DNA of 64,000 bases from Nemertoderma westbladi (Eukaryota; Xenacoelomorpha; Nemertodermatida; Nemertodermatidae), in assembly GCA_032718475.1 (NCBI GenBank), contig JAUCBJ010008050.1, positions 62,001-126,000 of the forward strand, in the 5' to 3' direction. Below the pieces are notes generated by a model that worked only from the letters and a program-made list of their open reading frames with translations, did no database searches and was not told the DNA's origin. Positions 25,701 to 37,700 of this stretch are shown here, one piece after another. The position numbers and the translations under genes are program-made. Each line of letters starts with the position of its first letter. Positions within the stretch are counted from its first letter, which is position 1.

Positions 25701-28700
25701 CAGGCTGTGCTATTATCAATTACTGTCATTATTAACACTTAGTTATTCAGTAACTCAATTATTTTGAACGGCCTTCGGCCTAATATATCCAGTGAACGGC
25801 TTAGCAGCCCACGGACGCGGAGACGCGTACATCACACACTGGTCGGGATCTATACTGCGAACTCGAAGGTCCCGTCACAATCTAACCAACTGGCACGATT
25901 GGTCTTAACCCTATTAGTACCGGGCTATAAAATGTTGTACAAATACCGGGAAGGGGTCATATTGACCCCCCCCCCCCCCCCCCCCCCCAATTTCAAAATT
26001 TGAAAGTTACATTTTACGGCTAATTGTTTTTCAATACAGGTTTTCTGGGGCGCAAAATACATTGGAAATTTTTTAAAAATGATATGATTACTATAAATGG
26101 CTGTTTAGTCCTCTCTTCGTAGGAAAAAAATGAAAAAAAAAGTAACCAGCACTTTTCAGTTAGAACACAAAATTTTTAATTCACTTATACGATGCTATAA
26201 ATTCACATTTATAGGTTTTCTAAGGCGCTGATTCTAATGGAATACATTTCTAATATGCCAAATCATTGATACTTGTATTTTTCGGCGTAATTTGGGAAAT
26301 TTTGGTGCTTGCACCAAATTTCGTACCCATCACCAAAAAGTACAAGTTTGCGATGTCCAGTGCTGTTTTTATTGATTCCATCGGATTCAGGACCCTCATA
26401 AACCCGTATAATGCAAGAAACAAGATGATACTATCTATTGATCAATTTGCTTATTTTCCAAAATTTGGTGCTGACACAACAAATTTCACCCACCGGCGAA
26501 AAATACAAGTTTGAAAACTCTTATGAAATTTTTACTGATTCCATTGAATTTAGAACCCTCACAAACCCGTATAACGCTTGAAACAAGGTGACACAATCAA
26601 TTGATATATTTGTTGATTTTCAAAATAACAAGTTTGCAAAATACAAGTTTGAGATGTCTAGTCTAGTTCGATAATTATATATTCCATTGAATTCAGAACA
26701 GCCATAAACCTCCAAAACGCAAGAAATAAAATGTCAAAAGCAATTTTATCTATTGAATGGATTTTCAAAATTTCGTGCTAGCACCAAAAATTGCACACAG
26801 CACCGAAAAATACAAGTTTGATACGCTTGGTGCAATCGTATATATTTCATCGAAACGAGAACCCCAAAAAACCCCAATTGCTTAAAAAACAAGTTTCAAA
26901 CAATCAATTTTCAAAATTGCCATATTTCAAAATTTGGTGCTGGCACCAAAATTTGGCACCCGCCGAAAAAAACAAGTTTGAAATTTCTAAAATCAATTTA
27001 TATGAATTCCATCCAATTGCCAACACCAAAAAACCGGTGTTAATCAAAAATAGAGATGTTACAATTCATATTTAATGAAATATAATTTTCAAAAAACGTC
27101 TCAAAAAAAGTGCCAAAAGTAGGGTGAAAAAATGGTGCTATAACTCGAAAACTACCCAATATTTTTGAAAACGGTTTTCACTACTAGGAAGACAGTAGAT
27201 TTTTAGGAAAATTCATAAAGTTTCAGATTCCCAACTGCGTTTGTTTCAGAATTCTAATAAAAAAACCACGGGGGGGGGGGATCATTGAGGCGATCGGCTG
27301 GAGATTCAGCCTAACCTTGGTGGTTGGTTGGTAAGCAAGTTGATCGATTTCCATGCCTGGGATGATTGCCTGCTGTAATCAGCATCATTGATGGCATCAA
27401 CCTGTTGGTTTATTAGCTCCTGTAGATTAACAGAGTACTGCCTGTTCAGGGACCTAGATGCAGCCTTAACTGCATTCTTGGCCGCTGTAGTCTGTTTGAG
27501 TCGGGACTCTATACGCTATAACCAAATGTCGTCAGGTCCAATACAAATAAATTATACCTTTACAATATTATATTATATAATTAAATCATGAAACCTAATC
27601 ATAATAAAAAAATATATAAAACACACTAGGATTTGCACTAGGATTGATAAGTTTTGGTATTTATTTCCAATGTCCAAGAGCAATAGTATCACTAATACTA
27701 ACGTGCACTTAATCATCATATCTGTAACAGCAACATCGTCTTCTTTAGGACCTAAATAATTTTCCATTCTCAGATTGAATGACACCATATAACCCTGACT
27801 CGAATGATATCCGGTTGAGGCTTCAATGTCTGGACAGAATCTTGGTTCAGTCCACCTAAGAAATACACATTAACTAACTAGCTATACATTAATAACATAT
27901 ATTGTATCGAAAGTTTGTAACACCAGAGAAAATTATTTGAGCTGTTGATTTGTAATCAATTTTTTTTATTTCAAATTGGGATTCTTTTTATGTAAATGTA
28001 TGTATATAGCGAAAATTTGTGACACATTTATGTAAATTTTATTTAAATCGTTATTTAATTATTGCATTTCTTATTTTATTGTAGTTGTTGAACTCTACAT
28101 AATTTATCTTCAATAACTAAATTATCTTTAATCCGATTGATTTCGTATATAATTATTTAATATTTAGTTTTTTATTTTATTGTTTTCTTTTATATTCTGC
28201 TTTTTTGAGATTTTGTGCTCATTTTCGTTGAATCTTGGCCAATCAAGACCAACCATATATACCAATATTTTTTTTTAGTATTTCGTTATGCGGTCCTACA
28301 AAACTACACAGAAGCCATATATACATATATACATACAAGCAAAGCAAAAAACTACAACCAATAGATTGCAGGCCCGGCGCTCAACCAATTGAGCTACCCC
28401 GCCTTCCATACATACATACATGGACATACAGGACATACATACAGCCATATACAAAGAAACCAAAAATACCGAAAACTACACAATAATAATAATAATATAA
28501 TTGCACATATAGAGCGCCATATCTACAGTAGAATGTACTCTAAGGCGCTTGTTGTAGGAAGTAAAATGTTTGTTAAAAGATTATGATTAAAAATGCTAAA
28601 AATTGAAGGCAAAAAGTAATTATACGAGTGGATTATGTTAAATAAATAAATAAAAGGGATGAATGAGAAGGATTGTACGTTCTAACATTTATGGCATGTT

Positions 28701-31700
28701 CATACGAAGAGAAAGGTTTTGACTAGTGTCTTGAAGCCATTGACCTGGTGTTCCGTTGACCGAGTGGTCTGGTGAGTTTTTGTTGGAAGAATTTTTAGCA
28801 TTTAACAGACCACTTTACTTACTTACGGTATGGTATAGCTACGGTATATACTGTTATGTTAAAGTATAATTATTATTACCGTATCACCCCTCTACCTATT
28901 GTGATTGTAAAGTTGTGTTATTATTATGTGTCCACTCTGTCAAATAGTGCTGACTGTTATTTATAGATAACTTTACTTACTCTCCTGGGCGCTTATTTGA
29001 ATACATATCTCCATCCAATACATTGCCGTCACTACAAAGAACTTGTAATCCTGTCACTCCCATATCATCCCAGACTGATCCTTTATAATCCTGAACCTTA
29101 AAATATAAGAACCAATAAATTAAGTTTATACTCTATATATATATATATCCAACACACAACCGTAGGGCCACTTATGGATGTAAGTAGAGGTGGCCTTATG
29201 GTTGGTTCTAATAAATATCCAACAGTGAAATATTCAACCAAATATTCAACAACTATGGTTTAATCGTGCCATGGGGCCACAGTGGCCCTATGGTATGAAG
29301 TAGTTGTAAGGCGTTATAAGGTCCTTTGGACATTAGGTGTTGCATCTTTAGGTCCTATGAGTGGTTGTCCCTGCGCTGCTAGGTTCTGTCATAAAATACA
29401 GTAGTTTTATTTCTATTTAAAGCTGATTATCTTCAAAAATTCAGTGATTGAGTGTTCTATTCAGTAAGCGTTCTATTCCGTGAACGTTATATTCAGTGAG
29501 TGTTCTATTCAGTAAGCGTTCTATTCATTGAACGTTCTATTCAGTGAGTGTTCTATTCAGTAAGCGTTCTATTCAGTGAGCGTACTATTCAGAGAGCATT
29601 CTATTCAGTGAGCTTTCTATTAAGTGAGCGTTTTATTCAGTGAGTGTTCTATTCAGTGAGTTTTCTATTCAGTGAGTGATATATTCAGTGAGTGTTCTAT
29701 TCAGTGAATGTTCTATTCAGTGAGTGTTATATTCATTGAACATTCCGTCAGTGTTCTAGTCAGTGAATGGTTTATTCAGTGAGTGTTCTATTCAGTGAGT
29801 GCTCTATTCAGTGATCGTTCTATTCAGTGAGTGTTCTATTCAGTAAGCGTTCTATTCAGTGAACGTTATATTCAGCGAGTGTTCTATTTATTGGACGTTC
29901 TATTCAGTGAGTGTTGTCAGTGAGTGTTTTATTCAGTGGGTGTTCTATTCAGTAAGTGTTCTATTTAGTGAGAATTATATTCAGCGAGCGTTCTATTCAG
30001 TGAACGTTCTATTCAGTGAGAGTTCACGTCAGTGAGTGTTTTATTCATTGAGTGTTCTATTCAGTGAACGTTCTATTGAGTGAGTTTTCTATGCAGTGAG
30101 CGTTCTATTCAGTGCATGTTCTATTCAGTAAGCGTTCTATTCATTGAACGTTCTATTCAGTGAGTGTTCTATTCAGTAAGCGTTCTATTCAGTGAGCGTA
30201 CTATTCAGAGAGCATTCTATTCAGTGAGCTTTCTATTGAGTGAGCGTTTTATTCAGTGAGTGTTCTATTCAGTGAGTTTTCTATTCAGTGAGTGATATAT
30301 TCAGTGAGTGTTCTATTAAGTGAATGTTCTATTTAGTGAGTGTTTTATTCATTGAACATTCTATTCCGTCAGTGTTCTAGTCAGTGAATGGTTTATTCAG
30401 TGAGTGTTCTATTCAGTGAGTGCTCTATTCAGTGATCGTTCTATTCAGTGAGTGTTCTATTCAGTAAGCGTTCTATTCAGTGAACGTTATATTCAGCGAG
30501 TGTTCTATTCAGTGGACGTTCTATTCAGTGAGTGTTGTCAGTGAGTGTTTTATTCAGTGGGTGTTCTATTCAGTAAGTGTTCTATTCAGTGAGAATTATA
30601 TTCAGCGAGCGTTCTATTCATTGAACGTTCTATTCAGTGAGAGTTCACGTCAGTGAGTGTTTTATTCATTGAGTGTTCTATTCAGTGAACGTTAAATTCA
30701 GTGAGCGTTCTATTCAGTGCACGTTCAATTCAGTGAGCGTTCTAATCAGTGAACGTTCTATTCAGTGAGTGTTCTATTCAGTGAACGTTCTATTCAGTGA
30801 GTGTTCTATTCAGTAAGCGTAATATTCAGTGAACTTTCTATTCAGTGAGTGTTCTATTCAGTAAGCGTTCTATTCCGTGAACGTTATATTCAGTGAGTGT
30901 TCTATTCAGTAGGCGTTCTATTCAGTGAACGTTCTATTCAGTGAGCATTATATTCAGTGTGTGTTCAATTAAGTGAGCGTTCTATTCAGTGAACGTTCTA
31001 TTCAGTGAGTTTTCTATGCAGTGAGCGTTCTATTCAGTGCATGTTCTATTCAGTAAGCGTTCTATTTAGTGAACGTTCTATTCAGTGAGTGTTCTATTCA
31101 GTAAGTGTTCTATTCATTGAACGTTCTATTCAATGAGCGTTATATTTAGTAAGCGTTCTATTCAGTGAAAGTTATATTCAGTGAATGTTCTATTTAGTGA
31201 ATGTTCTATTCAGTGAGCCTTCTATTAAGTTTTGAAATGAATAAAAACGGTGTAGAAAAGTCTAACAAAGCATTTTCGGAAAAGATCTGAGTTCTAGAAT
31301 GTGTTTTTGATGTGTAAATTACACAAAAATTACAAGAAAAATTAGGTGGCCCTGTGGTCGTTTTGTGTTATTTACTTTTCCTACAGAAATGTATTGCAAA
31401 CGAATATCTAACAAGAATGGTCATTATATTGGAGCCGTGTAATTTTTTGCATCGGATTTTTCTAACAATAAATATTAACATGCTTCTCTTGTTCTATTAT
31501 TATTCGATAGTTAATGTACTAGTTTATATCTTAATTACTAAGGAGTGGCCCTATGGCCCCCAGTTGGAATTATATATATATATATTAACTGGAGAAGTAC
31601 CCTGAAAGAATTTGAACTAAATTTATATAGAAATTCAAATGATTATAATTATAATTTAGGACCTATTTTATTATTTAATACAAAAAACCGTACAAGTAAA

Positions 31701-34700
31701 ACACATTGTTGCTTACAGTATGGGAAGGTTGTGAGGATTGGAATGTTTTGGTCTAAATCGCTAATATCCACAATTTACTGGGCTTATTTAGTATTTTTTA
31801 CAATTTTGTGGGCTGTTTTAGTCATAGTTTGGAATTCTAATCAAATTTCGAAACGCTAGTGTCGTTTTTGTGGATGGAGGTTAAACATGTCATACCCCTC
31901 GAGGGTTTTGGGACGTTAGTGCCCGCGAGTGATTAGTGCCCGCGGTCACTTAGTCGCATTATTGTGGGCACTAATGTCCCATAGGAGGTTAGTGTCCGCG
32001 AGACATTAGTGCCTGCGAGACAGTGCCCACTTAGTGATATACAGTAGTTACTATATGTAAATACAACAGGCCAGGCAGACATTTCCCGCTTCCTGCTGAG
32101 ATGCACGAGTCGTTACTTTCTTCAAACTTCAAAGGTACAAATTTCCAGTCTTTAGTTCACGCATCTCGTTATTTAACATTTTAATTTCAACTTGGATCTT
32201 TAATGATTAAAAAATTTACTAACCTCAGCTAGACATGGTAGTAGCATTTATATTATTTGGTTTTGCGGTAAACTCTTCAACGAATGAGGATTAAGCAACA
32301 GCGTTTGATTGTTTATAAATAATCTACTTTTGATTGAGTTTGTTTAATTTGTTTAACTTTACTGGAGACAGTGTGTAATAAAAAAAACAAGGTGCAGTAC
32401 TACAGTATAATCGTCGGAGGACGCACTAACTCTGATATATTATAATGAATTAATGATTTCAAGAAAAATACTCAGTCGACTGTCTGAAATTAATTCGACG
32501 AATTAAAAGTAAAGTAGTACATTTAGTTAATTAAATTAGTGAAATAATTAAATTAGTGTCGATGACTTTGGTTGAATGGGGTATAAGTAAGAAGAAAAAC
32601 GGATTGCCTTATACTAACTTCCAAATTCAGTGCGGCATGCGGGCACTAATGACTCGCGGGCACTAATGACTCGCGGGCACTAACATCTCACTTGCAGGCA
32701 AAGTCCTCGGGCACTCATGACACGTGGGCACTAACGTCCGCTTGCAGACATGGTTCCCGGGCTCTAATGACTCGCGGGCACTAAATTCCTGAGGCATTAG
32801 TGCCCGCGGGCACTAACGTCCCCCAATCCCCTCGAGTCGTGGGGACCTTTGGTAGAGTATACAGGGATGTTTGGTGTCATACTTAAAACGTCCTGTTCTA
32901 TATACATTTATAAACAAATATATTTAAATGCCCAGCCAAACGACAATGATAATAAATCCTTTCTTCACAAACTGAACGCTGATAAGTTAACATAATGTGA
33001 CAAAATTACAAACACCATTGTGTGCCAATGTCACAATCCCGCACCATTACAGAAAATTACCTAATTTTATTTAAATTAATTAATTATTTAATTAAATTAA
33101 TTAAGAAATTAAATATTACTGACGAAAAATGACACTCACATGAATGAATCTCACAAATTAAATGGGATATGGGAATTTTGTTTTCAGATTCAGGTGTAAA
33201 AAGAGCACAAAATTCCGGTCTAGAAAAGTTAATAAAAACAACAATTTAATCTGTGAACCCTAATCAACTAATTAGTCTTCATCCTCTAATTCCCTGAAAC
33301 AATTATTTACTACGGTACCGGTCCGGCATGTCAACCTTACACCTATAAAACCTTACCGTTACTTTGCCCCGCTAATTCTTATTTATTATTTATTATTAAC
33401 GCCTACCTTCAATTTGTAACCAACGACATACGACTTCTTAGAAGGACATATTTTCACTCCTGACCAGCTACAGATATCCGGATTCCCTTCTAAATACTTT
33501 AGTTCGTCGATAATTTCAATAGTACCGGTAACCTTGCGAGTACCTGAGGTGTAAAATGAAGAATAATCGAAAATAGCTAGAAGTGACGATTTTAGGATCG
33601 AATTAATAAACAAAAATTTCCACGCATCAATTTTATGATATGATTACTCACAATTAACTATAATATACTTCTTAATTTATATCAAATTCCCTACTGTATA
33701 TCACAACCCTGCAGTTATAAAGTTAAATATATATATAAATGACTTAAGGTGGGCTGGGGGGTATCGGGGAGGGCTGGGGGGGGGGGGGGGGGGGGGGTTG
33801 GTGGAGTTAGCGGGATTTTACCCACTCTTTTTTAAAGCAGCTCTAACTTCGTGTTATAGTTCAATAGCACTGTTACGTTGTGTTAATGTAATGGAAATTT
33901 GAAATTTTTTGTCTATTCTAACTTCTCAATACAATAAAACGAATAATAATAACGTTAATAACGTTAATAACGTTAATATTGATTTGTTACAATTATAGCA
34001 CTATATATATTTATTACAGATTTATTCAAATGAATCTATCTAAATCAAATTGATTAAAATTCACAATAATATTTGAACATATATTTTTCTTGGTCAGAGG
34101 TTACAATTCCGACGTCAGTTTTATTATTTGGTGGTGTCTAGTCTTAAATTTTCAAGGACATACTGGTAGACGATGACTAGATAACTAAAATAAATAAGTA
34201 CTCGTAAATAAGCCATTTTAAGATTTGAAATCCCCATTAAATTATGCATCAGATGAGGTAAAAATTAAAAATAACACAAATTTTACTCAAGGAAGGCCTA
34301 TCCCCCCCCCCCCCCCCCTCCCCCCCTAAGAAAAATAAAAAATATAAATAGTTCTCACCAGAACATGGGTCATTATTACATGGAATCTCCAATCGGTCTC
34401 GAATACACAATGACTTATCTGTGGCTTCTCCATACAGTATTGTGTATGCCAGTCCCCCTCCACAGGGTTTGTATATACCATATGGGTCTACGCAATGCCT
34501 CTCAATCGCATGATCTCGACTGTTTATTAGTCCTGGTTGGTTGTTAAAATCCGGTATATACGGGTTACCAACTACTTCAATACAAGCTGCAAATGTAAAA
34601 TTCGTCATATACATTCTATATATTTTATTCATCTATGAGTCTGTATTTCTGAATTACTGTAGAATATTACGTTTAATAAAGTTTGTTTATTTATTTGTCT

Positions 34701-37700
34701 CCAGACAAAGCTACAAAGCATACAATAATACACTTAAATAGCCACAGGTACATACACACACAAGCATAATTTTAGTAAAATTGATACATACCATCGCATG
34801 CTACTTCAGTAACCATTGGTGTGCTGCATAATTCCCCAGTCGTTAGATTTACAAGAGGTGTTTCCATGACAACTTTTCCATCATGGCATGGACTAAAATG
34901 CCTGGGAAAGAATGGACCGGGATATACACATTCTGTAAATAAATGCAAATTTATATCAAAGATGATTGAATGTCTAACTAATGTCTAATAAATATAGATA
35001 GCATTAATTAACAAGTCTAAATTACCAGCAAAGATTAATATAAGAATTATAATAAGTACATCTTTAATGTAAGATAAGGGATAATATAGGGAGGGAAACT
35101 GCAATTACTTCTACTAGGTCGAGCGACCTCGGACAGTGGAAATGAGATCCTTCCAGACTTCCCACTTCTCCATAATTGTTCATTTCTGATTGTTTCACTT
35201 CATTTTCTACCAAATCCAGTATCCATTTCAATTAAAGATGTTTTATAGGTTTCATAGCCAGTCATCCACTTTCATTGTGTTTGTTGCTGGAAAAGTAGAT
35301 CTGTTATCACCCCATGTTTTCGACTCCAACAGTGTCCACTAGATCTCTGGACATTGTTTTCGCTGTGAGGACCTTGTGCTTTGGCAGCCCCAACGGCCTC
35401 CTAAAGGAAAATGGTCTTGAAAATGTGGATGATCTCGCGAAAGTCATGGGGGATAGGGAGTTATGGCACTGCAACATTGTTGATATCTGGACATAGAATT
35501 CTTTATGCACGCTGCATTGGGCTTGCCAATTGCGGATTGCATGGTGGCGACAAAAAATGTTGTCAAGCTGGCATAGCATCTCAATGTGCAGTTCAATGCA
35601 GCTGGCCGATTTTAGTAGTTGTGGTAGTAGTACTGGATATGTTATCCACAAAGTCGGTGACTGCGACTGTAGTTGCCGGATATCTGCTACTTATGCGTTG
35701 TTGTAGTGTGAATCCCAGATGTTCATCCTTTGTGGCTGTCCTCAACGCATAATCAAATACAATTACCAATAGTAATGGCGCTAATGTGTCACCTTGCAGT
35801 ACGCCAGCCAGGATTGAGAAGAACTCCATCGAGTTCCACCATCTGGTCAGAGTACAAGAGTTTCTGTATCAAAATATAACAATCCAATCAATGCCAGCAA
35901 CAATTTCTTCTGGTATTCCATAAGCTCTCAGGATCTCCAGCATTTTACTTCTATGGAGTCGAATGCCTTCTTGAAGTCCACAAACGTCATGACTGTGGGG
36001 AGATTCTTTGACTTAATTCCTTCATCAGTTCTGTAGTGCAAGTATCTGAGCTATTGTTGATATATTTGGTCCAAATCCTTTTGGGTCTTACACAGCAGTT
36101 TCTGTGAGGCCTAATTCTATTAAATTCTAATAATTTTGTTGTATATTATTTTGGCAGCTACCACAATCAGACAGATCCCACGATAGTTTGTTGGTATACT
36201 GACCAAGGTCTTCTTCCTTAGGGAGTGGCTTGCGTTGACCTTTAGTCCAAATTGGTGGTGGCTTTTCCCCTTTCAGCATTCGGTTACAAACATCCAATAA
36301 TGGTCTGTTTAGCACTCCTGTTTTCCATACCTCTGGAGGGATTTTATCTAATCCACTCTGGACATGCTTTTAATGCTTCTTTGGCATTCGTCAGGTGTGA
36401 AGTCTCTTGTTTCTTTAGGTAGCGTCTAGTCATATTTTTATTGTAGGGCTGACCTCGATGTTTGCCAAATGAAGATCTTCCTTAGCTTTCTCAACCTTGT
36501 TGATGTTTTCGGTTGTTGGTTGTTCGGTTTTTAAATAGTAGGCTCTTAAGACCTTCTCATTTACATCACATGAAATAAAATTTAAGAAATAAAAAAGAAT
36601 ATTTTACTCTATTTTTATTTTACTTTTTATTTACGCCGGGAAAAAATTAAAAGCAATGGAATTCTATGGGTCACTTTTTCTTTTCCTTTTACTTTCCCTT
36701 CACTTTTACTTTTTCCGATTTTTTTCCGATTTATTTTTAGTGAAACAAAGTACTCCTTTTTCTCCAGATTTTAGGGTTTATTCGATCGAAAAAGTAACAA
36801 GTTAAGATTTAAAGTTCTTGTGTATTTACTATTTCAAATTTTTCAGTTAAGAATAAAAGGTCTCATGTATTTACTTTATCAAATTTTTCCAAAATTCATC
36901 TTGAAATATGAGGCTTAGAAGTTATCTAAAGGATCAAGGATTTTGAAGTACATATGTAAAAATTCAAAATGCCAACTTCAACCGTACTGAATAGGTAAAA
37001 AAATATGCGTCTATATCTCAGAGAATGAATATTTTGTCACAAAGAACCATTTCATATAGCAAGCCTTTGAATTAACACATTAATTATTGCTAATTATTCT
37101 ATGGGATTGTTGCAAATTGATGAATTGTTAATTTCATCAACACTGCTCAATAGTTAGTTTTATAGTAGTGCTCTAATTGAAATCATCAGTACTAATATTC
37201 AAAATAAAAAAATCATTATTTAATAAACTTTAAATAACTATAATACCTACCATAACATGGCACTTTGTACACCTCGATGGAACAAGACTCCATTATTGGT
37301 ATATCTTCCATATACTTTTTGCGCATCCATCCGTGGCGTCTCATGGTTATAAAATCGTGGATACTGTTGCAGACAGGCCAGGGTTCCAATAAAGCTGTAG
37401 GCTGACCCAAATTCGTGCAAACTGAAAAATATAATTGCGACATAAAAATAATCTTAACACAATAACATGTTATTTAGGGGAAAAGTATGTTGTATCAAAA
37501 TATAAAAATAACACTTCATAGAGAAAACTTGATTATATATGTGTGAGTTAGGCATTGTTATTTGTGTGGATTAGGTAGTTCTATGCAAAATAGATAGATA
37601 GATAGATTTATTTATACATTATGTAAAAACAATAACAAATACACCAAACAATGTACCGGTATAAAGGTATTGTCTAACATAACATATAGGATTACCCCTA

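Noticed and set aside
29440-31232. Regular 16-bp repeats considered as a CRISPR-like array
   Set aside because: Units are contiguous with no unique spacers, the sequence is eukaryotic, and no cas genes are present. It is a minisatellite.
31354-31859. Two overlapping plus frames right of the minisatellite
   Set aside because: AT-driven hydrophobic text crossing the element's terminal repeat, with no domain.
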